Source: Acidobacteriota bacterium
Lineage (GTDB): Bacteria > Acidobacteriota > Thermoanaerobaculia > Multivoradales > J023
Direction: 5' to 3'
Length of the DNA stretch: 64,000 bases
Assembly (NCBI GenBank): GCA_029263395.1
Contig: JAJCXO010000187.1
Span: 82,561-146,560 of the forward strand
Shown one piece after another: positions 44,387 to 52,297 of this stretch. The number at the start of each line of letters is the position of its first letter. Position 1 is the first letter of the stretch. The notes below the pieces were generated by a model. That model did no database searches and had not been told where the DNA came from. It worked only from the letters and a program-made list of their open reading frames with translations. A program made the position numbers and the translations under genes.

Positions 44387-44529
44387 TGAGTCCCTATATC
44401 AGCTTATTGCTGACGCCACAGGACAGTTATCCCGAGCTGGATCACTCTCACTAGCGACAATCTTATTCGCTCAAATTCTGCAACCCCCTCTAATTTAGTA
44501 ACGCGTTCTTGTATCGGCGTGGCTCGAGA

Positions 44530-45543
44530 TCAGGGGCGCGGACGACCTTGGTCTCCGACTCCAGCGTCCGTCTCGAAGGGGTAACGCAGCCCCAGCTGCC
44601 GTCGGACTTCGTCCATGACGGCCATGATCTCGGTGGACATCCGGTGGCTCATCTCGGGGCTCTCGCGGTGGCCGGCCCGCACGCAGCGGGCCACTTCCTC
44701 GGCCTGGTACTCGAAGCCGTTGGCGCGGAGCTGACACACCCGAGTCTCCTTGCGATCCCCGGCTTCCAGATGCGCGGTGGTGGCGCGGGAGAAGTTTTCG
44801 ATGCGGAGCCGGCCTTCGGTGCCGAAGAGCTCAGCGTCGTGCCTGGTGACGGTGCGCACGGCGCAGTCTAGGACTGCCAGCTCGCCGCGGTCGAAACGCA
44901 GCAGGATACCGGTCTGCTCGTCGACGCCGGTCTCTCCGAGATGGCCGAGGGCGCGGATCTCGGCAGGTGGACGGCCGAAGATCCACAGGGCCAGGGCCAC
45001 GGGGTAGACACCAACGTCGAGGAGGGCGCCGCCGGCCAGGCTGGGGTCGAGGACACGGCCAGTGGGGTCCCAGCCGGTACAGAAGCCGAACGACGCCTGG
45101 AGCATACGCGGCTCGCCGATGGCTCCTTCCGAGAGCCAGGACCGTACCTCCTGGTAGACCGGAAGGAAACGCGTCCACATCGCCTCCATGAGGAAACGGT
45201 CGGCGACTCGGGCGGCGGCGATCATCGCCTCCACCTGTTGTAGGTTGACAGCCAGGGGCTTCTCGCAGAGGACTGCCTTGCCGGCCTGGTGGCAGGCGAT
45301 TGTCGCTTCGCAGTGGTGGGAGTGGGGTGTCGCGACGTAGACGGCGTCAACCTCCGCGTCGGCGAGCAGGGCATCGAAGGAGTCGTAGGCACGGGCGGCA
45401 CCGTGATGGCGGGCGAAATCCCTCGCCCGGCTGGCATCGCGACCGGCAACGGCGACGAGGTGGTGGTCGTCTAGAATGGCCAGCGCGTCGGCGAACCGGT
45501 GGGCGATTTTGCCCGGACCTAGGATGCCCCAACGGAATCTCAT
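44530..45543 (-). CDS. Gfo/Idh/MocA family oxidoreductase
   Basis: This is a 337-aa protein. The N-terminal Rossmann fold is FRWGILGPGKIAHRFADAL, the family motif CEKPLAVN holds the catalytic Lys, and the C-terminal alpha/beta domain includes GGALLDVGVYPVALALWIFG. These enzymes oxidise or reduce sugars and cyclitols with NAD(P). No pathway partner is adjacent. GC content is high, unlike the neighbouring cassette-like genes. Confidence 0.9.
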   Translation of the reverse strand: MRFRWGILGPGKIAHRFADALAILDDHHLVAVAGRDASRARDFARHHGAARAYDSFDALLADAEVDAVYVATPHSHHCEATIACHQAGKAVLCEKPLAVNLQQVEAMIAAARVADRFLMEAMWTRFLPVYQEVRSWLSEGAIGEPRMLQASFGFCTGWDPTGRVLDPSLAGGALLDVGVYPVALALWIFGRPPAEIRALGHLGETGVDEQTGILLRFDRGELAVLDCAVRTVTRHDAELFGTEGRLRIENFSRATTAHLEAGDRKETRVCQLRANGFEYQAEEVARCVRAGHRESPEMSHRMSTEIMAVMDEVRRQLGLRYPFETDAGVGDQGRPRP

Positions 45544-45632
45544 GATCGCCGATCGTGTTCCTTTCTACATCCTCGTGGCGCACGGCTTTGGAGACCTTAC
45601 CACGGGGCCATAGACGCTAGGCGGTTTGGCGA

Positions 45633-45730
45633 TGAGTGGCGGCGTAGCCGTCCGGCTCAATCGTCCTTATTGTCTGGCGGCCCGATCCGCCACTTTTCGC
45701 GGTCCTCGACTCGGGAACCCCGAAGGGGTT
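45633..45730. repeat. Dispersed ~95-bp repeat, copy 1
   Basis: GGCGGCGTAGC, CGATCCGCCACTTTT and AACCCCGAAGGGGTT occur in the same order at 51495-51593. The end of each copy is a palindrome around CCCCGAAGGGG. Copies 1 and 2 bracket the attC/ankyrin/propeller segment. Confidence 0.6.
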
Positions 45731-45741
45731 CTATACCACAG

Positions 45742-45769
45742 CCCAGGGTAAGCGAAGCGCCACCCTGGG
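45742..45769. repeat. CCCAGGGT/ACCCTGGG hairpin
   Basis: Perfect 8-bp stem with a 12-base loop. The same stem with a different loop is at 51462-51489. Confidence 0.7.
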
Positions 45770-46837
45770 TAGACTGCTTTCGAAGTTTCTCCGACGGATC
45801 AAACGAGGTATCTCGAAAAGGCGATGGCTGTGCCGAGTCCTTCTTGCTCCCGCATGGTGGACTAAATCCATCATGGCCACGAAGTGGTTAAACAAATGCC
45901 TGTCAATTACTTAAGCAGTAATCTCTTGGCTGAAACTGGCGCAAAGTCCGAGCCTTGAGACTCGTTGATCAACGCCCTTGTATGGTGCGAGACGTGGCTG
46001 TGGGAGCCTCCCTTCCAAGGACGAGTCTTCGTTGCCGTTATTCCGGCGACGATCACAGCGGTCGAGACGCGGTGGGTACTCTGAGGATCGGAGCCTCGCG
46101 GCTTGGAAGTGGGTACCGGTACTGGACAGGCGACGGGTCAGCCTGATGATTCACGGCATTGTTTGGGCGCTTAATGTCCTCCGCAATACGACCTCTGCAC
46201 GTCGCGCTGTCCCCGGCTATGCGACGCCGCGATGACGCGCTAACGAGCAAGGATCAGGCCATGGTCACGCCATAAACCTTGTAGAATAATGGCCTTGAAG
46301 CAGCCAATTCGACCGCCAGCGGACTCGACTATGCAGCACGGGAAAGCCCAGATAACACGTGGAGCCGCGGCTCCGTCGTGCTACGCGGACACATAGCCGT
46401 TCGCATATGCGACGGAGGGATGTACCCCAGCATCCGAGAAAGTCCCTCGCTTCACAGCCATTTGAACCGAGCTGGCCAGGGCGGCTTCTTGGGTTACGCG
46501 GACCACCTGTGTCGCGTTTGTAGCACCGAGTGATCTTCGCAAGTCCGTGTTTGGCGCCAAACGGCTTGAGTTATGCGACACCGAATGTCGCGTTTGACAC
46601 CTCCCGTCGTGGCCGGTAAAGTGACCTCAGCATGCGGATTCTAGGGCTCCTGAGGTCCTTTCAGGTCAGGCTCAGGCCCTTATGTTACACGGACCCTCGG
46701 AGACCTTTTCGGCAGCATTATTATCGGGAGGTGAGGCGTCTGCAGTTTTAAGGTTACAAAAAGCAATTGAGTCACGGCCAAGAGCAAAAAGCAGGTATGT
46801 TTCTTGGGCAAAAAAAGTAGGCCTCAGCTTTGAGCAG

Positions 46838-46949
46838 GCCTAACAAGCAGCTGCACGCGGATGCCCAAAGCTCCGTCCGCTTGTGCATTTGCTTCGCAAA
46901 TTTAGCACAAGCGCACTCCACTTTGGGCACCGGTGATCTGGGCGTTATG
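46838..46949 (+). mobile_element. attC: Integron attC recombination site
   Basis: It starts GCCTAACAAGCAGCTGCACG and ends GGTGATCTGGGCGTTATG. The two ends pair as attC sites do: AAC/GTT at the outside, then CAG, CAC and CGG blocks with single unpaired bases, and finally TGCCCAAAG/CTTTGGGCA. The inner part folds again (GCTTGTGC/GCACAAGC, ATTTGC/GCAAAT). Length 112 bases is within the usual range. Orientation puts the following ankyrin gene as the next cassette, with its ATG 22 bases downstream. Confidence 0.8.
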
Positions 46950-46970
46950 AATAGATGAGATTACAGCCAA

Positions 46971-47792
46971 ATGAGCAAGAGGGATAATGAGCTGCTGCGT
47001 GCCGTTTCAGCGGGAAGAACGGACCGTATTGTCGCTGCACTGAATCGTGGTGCGTCACCAAACGCTCAGAACATCAGTGGAGAATTACCATTGGTTGTCG
47101 CCGCGCAAATTGGAAACACTGACGCTGTACGACTCCTAATCCAGTCTGGAGCTAATGCTAGTCAAGCTGATCGCGAAGGAAGGCGGCCCTTGGCCAGCGC
47201 TATTGAGGACGGGAATTCGGATATTGTTCGACTTCTCATCGACGCAGGCGCTGATACAAATCCTAAAGTTCGCTACCATTGTGAGCTGCCAATCATTATC
47301 GCAGTAAACCGCGGCAATCCGCATATTTTCAAAAAACTACTTGATAACGGAGCGTTTCCCGGGCCCTTCCAACATGGGAAATTCAAAGAATACGTCTCCG
47401 CATTCTATTTAGCCGTTTCGCAGGGCCGTATTAAACTGGTGGAACAGCTCCTCACACATGGTTTTGATCTGAATGCTCCCATTGAGACAGGATTGACGCC
47501 GCTGATGCTGGCCGCAGCCGAAGGGCATGCCGCGCTCATTGTTGAACTGATTAAGATCGGGGCAGATGTTGACGCAGTCGATCATCTGGGGCGAACGGCC
47601 TTATCCTGGGCAGTGATACAAAACATCGAAGCCGAGGAGGATGAATACATCCTAGATGATGCCCATGAAGAAGTGGTAACCATCCTGCTGTCAGCGGGAG
47701 CTGACCACCGCCACAGGGATGCACAAGATCGAAGCATTTACAGCTGGGCAGTAGAGCGAGGCCACCAGGGGATTATCAGTTTGTTGGCGTAG
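46971..47792 (+). CDS. Ankyrin-repeat protein, likely integron cassette gene
   Basis: The protein has 273 aa. About seven ankyrin repeats cover nearly the whole protein: DRIVAALNRGASPNAQNISG, ELPLVVAAQIGNTDAVRLLI, SGANASQADREGRRPLASAI and so on to DRSIYSWAVERGHQGIISLL. Ankyrin repeats bind proteins. Base composition is clearly lower in GC than the core genes. It starts 22 bases after an attC site, the usual spacing of a cassette gene with no promoter of its own. Confidence 0.85.
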   Translation: MSKRDNELLRAVSAGRTDRIVAALNRGASPNAQNISGELPLVVAAQIGNTDAVRLLIQSGANASQADREGRRPLASAIEDGNSDIVRLLIDAGADTNPKVRYHCELPIIIAVNRGNPHIFKKLLDNGAFPGPFQHGKFKEYVSAFYLAVSQGRIKLVEQLLTHGFDLNAPIETGLTPLMLAAAEGHAALIVELIKIGADVDAVDHLGRTALSWAVIQNIEAEEDEYILDDAHEEVVTILLSAGADHRHRDAQDRSIYSWAVERGHQGIISLLA

Positions 47793-48316
47793 CGAGTTTC
47801 GACCGAAGGCAGCTAGCGCCATGAATACAGAACTCTATAAAGCAGGAGTCTATGGAAAGCTCGATAACAAGAACGTCACAGCCTGGCTTGATCTGCAGAA
47901 CAAAGCGGCGCATGCTCAGTATTACCGAGTACACCGACATCCAGGTCGGCCACTTACTTTTGCAGGTGGGAGACTTCGTCGGCCGTGTCGTCACGTGATC
48001 CTGGCGTGAGTATTCAAGGTGTAACAACTAGGTCGAGCGGAACGTCAAGCCGTCCGCTCACCCGTTGTACTAAGCCGCTTCCGACATCCTGCCAATAGGC
48101 TAGCCCTCACACTCCGACGTCTCGCTAGCGGTTGGGGCTCCCGCTTCTTCGTCGGCTGTATCGGCCACCGATCTCTGGCTGTCGGCTGCCGAAACTCTCT
48201 GTCGTCGCAGTTTCTCTGAGTAGTGTTTCTCTGAGTAGTCCTGATCTTCCATGCTGAAGAGTAACCTCGTGGGTTGGGCAATTCTTTCTCCAACGTTGGT
48301 GCGATGCCGAAATCGT
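47793..48316. other. Gene-free stretch with a possible second attC-like site
   Basis: 48021-48073 reads GTGTAACAACTAGGTCGAGC and then TCCGCTCACCCGTTGTAC; GAGCGGA pairs with TCCGCTC and GTACAAC-type ends pair with one extra base. It is short and the end boxes deviate, so attC is only a possibility. A 15-base direct repeat TTTCTCTGAGTAGT is at about 48216-48243. No gene is seen. Confidence 0.3.
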
Positions 48317-48574
48317 TCAGTGAGATATCTGTTCCGCGGCCTCGAGGTCGGCGAGCCAAGCCAGCGCCGCGGGGCTGGCCAGGTTGTTCAGCTGTTCTCT
48401 CAATTCTCGCGTCGAGTCTTGTCGGCCGGGATCGGACTGTGACCAGCGAGCGACGGCACGAGCGAACTCGAGGCTCTCCTCGTACTCAGAGAGGTAGCTT
48501 TCGGCGCGGCGTTGGATCTCGAGCTGCGCAAGCAGTTGCGGCATGAGATCGAAGCCGGAATCGAGTAGAGCCAT
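48317..48574 (-). CDS. Small hypothetical protein, operon partner of propeller/HEAT gene
   Basis: This is an 85-aa, all-helical, acidic protein (MPQLLAQLEIQRRAESYLSE, TRELREQLNNLASPAALAWL). Its ATG is six bases after the stop of the HEAT-like gene at 48581, so they are probably co-transcribed. Family not recognised. Confidence 0.55.
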   Translation of the reverse strand: MALLDSGFDLMPQLLAQLEIQRRAESYLSEYEESLEFARAVARWSQSDPGRQDSTRELREQLNNLASPAALAWLADLEAAEQISH

Positions 48575-48580
48575 GGTGAC

Positions 48581-50611
48581 TTAGAATTCTGGGAGCTCGC
48601 CTTTGGCGAGGGCTTCGGTGGCTTCGGCGGCGAGTTTAGCGAGGGTTTTAGGGCTTGGCTGGATGGCTCGCAGAACTTTGCGCGCGGCATAGCGGATGTT
48701 CCGGTCTTGGTCGAAGATGAGAGGTTCCAGCCATTGCTGGGTCACCTCGCCATAAGCTGCGAAGGCTGAGGCCGGTGGCTGGCTCCAGCGCAGACCATGG
48801 CGCCTCAGGACGCTGAACGCTGCCGGGTGACGTTGGGGCGCCAGGGCGACAGCTGCTGCGACCGCATGCGTCGAGTCGTCCAGCAGCGCTTCGACCTCGG
48901 CTTCGACAGCCGGCCAAGTGCCAGTGATGGCGATCAACCAAAGCCATTGGCGAATACCATCCGGAGTCTGGTCGACCAGGGCCGCAGCGTCATGAGTAGC
49001 CAAGGATTGCTGCAGCAGCTGATTCATGCCATCCCAGGGACTGGAAGGAAGGCGCAGCGGTCGACGTTTGGCGGCGGATAGGAAGAGTTGACGAATGCGC
49101 GCTAGTAGGAACTCTCTCAGTCTCCCCTCAGAGTCGTCCAGCATCTGATGCAATCGTGCGGCGATGCTCAGCGTCATGGCCAGGTGAATCCGTTGGCCGA
49201 GCCAGGGCTGCTCGAGAAGGTGCTCCAGAGACGCGCCAAAGAGTGCCCACGGTTGCTCGTAGAGCCGCCCGAGCAGTCGCTGACGAAGGCTGGTGGTGGC
49301 ATCGGGTTGCAGGGCTCGAGTGTAGAGTCGTTCGAGGACCGAAGTGCCGCCGAGCTCGAATACCCAGTGGTAGGGATCTGCCAGGAACGAGCTTGCATCC
49401 GAGCGGAGTTGTGCGCGGGTGATTGTAGGTGCGGCGAGCGCCAAGCTGACGAGCGTGTCTCGCGCCGTGAGTGGCAAGGCCGCAAAGGCGTCGCGATCGC
49501 GCACCACCTGTTCGAGAGCGACCACCAGCCAAAGTGTCAGCTCGGGATCCTGCCGAGTGGCGTCGAGGAGCGGAGGCAGCGCCGACGCCGCCGGTGCCGC
49601 ATCGTGGCCGACCAGCAGGAGCTCACCGGTCGTCGCGGTGAAGGGATCTTCGCGACTCGCCCAAGTTGCCGCCATCTCGATCAAGCGGGAACGGTTGTCG
49701 GGGTACGGCGCTGATTCAGGGGATTCGGCCGGGTGATCGAAATAGAGATACCAGCTCGAGCGCCGCATCGTCTCTAGAAGCATCTGGCGGACGATCCGGC
49801 GCTCGCTTTCCGGACCATGCTCCAGTCGGTCATCGAAGTCTTCGGCGAGGTTGTGGAAGTTGCGCAACAACTCTTGGCCGGCCTCTGGTTGGCTGGTCGG
49901 CCCCAAGGCTTCCCGCCACAGGGTGTCGAGGATCGCGGGCGGATAACCCCAAGCCCTGAAGGCGAGTTGTACTGCGTCTTCGTAGTAGGGGCCATCCCTG
50001 CCGACGATGTCGACGACGTAGCTGTAGGCCTCGGGTGGCGGCTCTGGGAAGCAGGCGGCCAAGGTTTTTAGCCAGCGGGCCTGGTTGACGCCGTGGCTTC
50101 GGGCGAATCGCCGCAGGGCTTCACGGGACGTCGCGTGCGGGTGGCGGGCGCAAAGCCTGGGGCCGAGATCTTGCCACAGCCGGTCAGGTGCGTCGTCGAG
50201 GGCGTCGGGGCCGGCCTCGATCAGCCAGCCTTCGATCTCTGTCTCTTTCTCGCCAAAGGCACAGGAATGCACCGCGATCCACTCGGCGGGTCCCGCCGAG
50301 TGGCTGATGGTCTTGGCGCGCTCGCATCGCTCCAGGTTCTCCTCTCGACTGCGTCGCCACTCGAGCTTTGGCGTCCAGGTCTCGATTCGCGTGCCGTCTG
50401 CGGTGAAACGGATCACGCTGCTGTTCTCTTGCAACACCACAAGCTCGTCGTCGACCGCTTGGATCCTATGAATCGGTCCGTCGCTCGCGGCGACCGCGAC
50501 AAGATTGAGCTCCGAGTCGAAGATCGCGACGCTCGGCGGCTGGAAGACGCTGCAGTCCGGGGCGAAAGCATATTGGCTGGCGTAGAGGGTGCCGTCTTCA
50601 GCCAGGACCAT
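48581..50611 (-). CDS. Downstream part of a split propeller/HEAT protein
   Basis: The protein has 676 aa from an ATG that directly follows the TAG stop of the upstream gene in the same reading frame. The first ~80 residues complete a beta-propeller (MVLAEDGTLYASQYAFAPDC, VLQENSSVIRFTADGTRIET). The rest is helical and HEAT-like (LIFDQDRNIRYAARKVLRAI near the end). Without the TAG the two frames would form one protein of about 936 aa. Function unknown; the upstream part has a signal-like N-terminus, so the whole was probably exported. Confidence 0.6.
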   Translation of the reverse strand: MVLAEDGTLYASQYAFAPDCSVFQPPSVAIFDSELNLVAVAASDGPIHRIQAVDDELVVLQENSSVIRFTADGTRIETWTPKLEWRRSREENLERCERAKTISHSAGPAEWIAVHSCAFGEKETEIEGWLIEAGPDALDDAPDRLWQDLGPRLCARHPHATSREALRRFARSHGVNQARWLKTLAACFPEPPPEAYSYVVDIVGRDGPYYEDAVQLAFRAWGYPPAILDTLWREALGPTSQPEAGQELLRNFHNLAEDFDDRLEHGPESERRIVRQMLLETMRRSSWYLYFDHPAESPESAPYPDNRSRLIEMAATWASREDPFTATTGELLLVGHDAAPAASALPPLLDATRQDPELTLWLVVALEQVVRDRDAFAALPLTARDTLVSLALAAPTITRAQLRSDASSFLADPYHWVFELGGTSVLERLYTRALQPDATTSLRQRLLGRLYEQPWALFGASLEHLLEQPWLGQRIHLAMTLSIAARLHQMLDDSEGRLREFLLARIRQLFLSAAKRRPLRLPSSPWDGMNQLLQQSLATHDAAALVDQTPDGIRQWLWLIAITGTWPAVEAEVEALLDDSTHAVAAAVALAPQRHPAAFSVLRRHGLRWSQPPASAFAAYGEVTQQWLEPLIFDQDRNIRYAARKVLRAIQPSPKTLAKLAAEATEALAKGELPEF

Positions 50612-51391
50612 CTATCCTATCGGGCCGAGCCGCGGCGTTTCGGAGTCGTCGAAGTGGTCCCCCGACCGCGCCGCGGGAAAACTGGCGCTGGCTTTCAGTC
50701 GGCCGCTCGAGTCATACCGAAGCAAGCGGATCTCCTCGCCTGTCGCGATCGCCAATGCCGCTTCGCCGCCCCCGCCGACAGCCCAGTCAGGTCGACTGGA
50801 ATGTCGATCCAACTCGAGATCTTGAGGCAGTATGAGATGCAGCAAGGGGGCTTCTTGGCTGGCCGTGAAGGGGGTGATCGACAGTTGCCGTTGGTCGAAT
50901 TGGCTGTTGATGAAGCGCTCTCGAACGGTGTCGAAGCGCAACTCGACATCGTCCGGTATCGGCAGAGTCTGGGAAATTTCGCCGTTCGGCGTCAGCAAGG
51001 CGAGGCGGTTGCAGAGTTCGCTCTCAGGGTGAAGGAAACACCTGATCGCCAACCAGATGTTGCCCGCGCGGTCGATTCCGCGGGCATCGATACTGGCGTC
51101 GACAATGCCGAGATCGACTCGCGTCTCACCAGCCGGGACGCCGGTGGCGCTGTAGTGCACCAGCCGCAAGCGGCCTGGATGGGCGTCATCTGGCTCTTGG
51201 AAGGTGAAGACGACCGAACCGTCTGCGGCCAATGCACCGGCGGGCGGGCGGGCGATCCTGCTGCAGGCATCGGCGGGTGGTGGCGATGAGAAGGTGAGTT
51301 GCCATAGGCAGGCTACTGACGCCAGGATCATCGCAACGTTGGGCCCCGCGTCTCGCGTCATCCGTCCGAATCGCCGGCCAGAATGTGCCAT
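50612..51391 (-). CDS. Upstream part of a split propeller/HEAT protein
   Basis: This is a 259-aa protein with GGAGGAA before the ATG. After a hydrophobic segment (VAMILASVACLWQLTFSSPP) propeller-like units follow (RLRLVHYSATGVPAGETRVD, NRLALLTPNGEISQTLPIPD, LLRYDSSGRLKASASFPAAR). It ends RLGPIG with TAG, and the next codon in frame is the ATG of the downstream gene. A typical repeat would continue here, so the TAG is most likely a nonsense change (for example from GAG or CAG). Confidence 0.6.
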   Translation of the reverse strand: MAHSGRRFGRMTRDAGPNVAMILASVACLWQLTFSSPPPADACSRIARPPAGALAADGSVVFTFQEPDDAHPGRLRLVHYSATGVPAGETRVDLGIVDASIDARGIDRAGNIWLAIRCFLHPESELCNRLALLTPNGEISQTLPIPDDVELRFDTVRERFINSQFDQRQLSITPFTASQEAPLLHLILPQDLELDRHSSRPDWAVGGGGEAALAIATGEEIRLLRYDSSGRLKASASFPAARSGDHFDDSETPRLGPIG

Positions 51392-51461
51392 CGTTCTTCC
51401 TCCATCGACACTCTACACCTGAAAAGCAACGCGGACGCGACTCGAGCGAACTCAAACCCTA

Positions 51462-51489
51462 CCCAGGGTTGCGCTGCGCTGACCCTGGG
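51462..51489. repeat. CCCAGGGT/ACCCTGGG hairpin, second copy
   Basis: Perfect 8-bp stem, loop TGCGCTGCGCTG, related to 45742-45769. Confidence 0.7.
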
Positions 51490-51494
51490 CTGTC

Positions 51495-51593
51495 GGAGCG
51501 GCGGCGTAGCTTTCCGTGTCGATCGCCCTTGTTGTACGACGATCCGATCCGTCACCTTTGGCAGTGGCTCGATTCTGGTACCCCGAAGGGGTT
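51495..51593. repeat. Dispersed ~95-bp repeat, copy 2
   Basis: It runs from GGAGCGGCGGCGTAGC to ACCCCGAAGGGGTT and aligns with 45633-45730. Here the CCCAGGGT hairpin precedes the unit, whereas in copy 1 it follows, as expected from alternating units of a longer array. Confidence 0.6.
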
Positions 51594-51676
51594 TCGGAGC
51601 AAGGCCCTTCTAGCCCCCGGCCCCAACGTCGCTACGGTCGTCCCTCCCTGCGCTCTCGTGGAGGCTCTCTGCTTGG

Positions 51677-52138
51677 CTAAGGCGCTCCGCGCCCTGGACC
51701 TAGAGCCAGGCGGAAGCCCAAGTAGCCGTAGCGGCCACTCGGCCCCCCGTGAAGGCGGCACGCCGCACGCACGAGCCGAGCGCCCGAGAGCCACGAGCCG
51801 CCGCGTATGACACGCAGCCCCTGGGTAAGGCCTTCGGGATCTTTCATTTCGCCCTCTGGATAAGGACCGTACCAGTCCGTACACCACTCATAGACGTTAC
51901 CCAGCATGTCGAACAGACACCGCGGGTTCGCATACTTCTGCCCCACCGCCCGCGTCCGCTGATCTCGCGACCCTTGGTTGCCGCCATACCAAGCGATCCC
52001 GTCCAGAACACGCGCCTCGTCATCAGCGATCTCTAGCTCACCGGCCCATGTGGACGTCACGGTACCGGCTCGGCAGGCATACTCCCATTCCGCCTCGCTC
52101 GGCAGCCTCCAGCCCAACCCGGGTAACCGGCTAACCCC
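51677..52138 (-). pseudogene. FGE/C-type lectin module, C-terminal fragment with variable end
   Basis: The frame carries WRLPSEAEWEYACRAGT, FDMLGNVYEWCTDWYG and RGGSWLSGARLVRAACRLHG then GPSGRYGYLGFRLA before TAG. It is the last ~150 residues of the same module as in the three TIR genes, with no TIR part. It is fused upstream to a hicB remnant. The 3' flank (51628-51700) is again the conserved block found after copies A and B. Confidence 0.75.
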
Positions 52139-52149
52139 CGGCTCCAACG

Positions 52150-52293
52150 TCAACTAGCCAGCCGGCAGACCAACTGCTGATCTGGAGCGATCGCCCGCAA
52201 GAGCTCCTCGAGCTTTTCGACCGTGGGCACGGCTTTCCCTTGCTCGTAGCGGGCACAGGCATCGCGAGACTTCTGGTGCAGCTTCGCCGCCGG
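52150..52293 (-). pseudogene. hicB C-terminal fragment
   Basis: It reads AAKLHQKSRDACARYEQGKA, VPTVEKLEELLRAIAPDQQL and VCRLAS to TGA, the same as the last ~48 residues of the intact hicB at 39072 with few changes. The rest of hicB and hicA is gone; the break lies at the stop codon of the S41 peptidase gene (52298). Confidence 0.8.
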
Positions 52294-52297
52294 TACC

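Larger units (their letters stand above)
45544..46837. other. Long region without a recognisable gene
   Basis: This is about 1.3 kb. It holds a dispersed repeat (45633-45730) and a hairpin (45742-45769), listed separately, then 45.8-46.8 kb with no protein-like frame over 65 codons. If the attC site at 46838 closes a cassette, this cassette is non-coding or decayed. Confidence 0.4.

Noticed and set aside
46381..46581. 66-aa minus-strand ORF in the gene-poor region
   Set aside because: No ribosome site, no recognisable motif, and no sign of being a cassette gene oriented toward the attC site.
48045..48359. 104-aa minus-strand ORF
   Set aside because: Runs through a short direct repeat (TTQRNTTQRN) and overlaps the 85-aa gene; composition is not protein-like.
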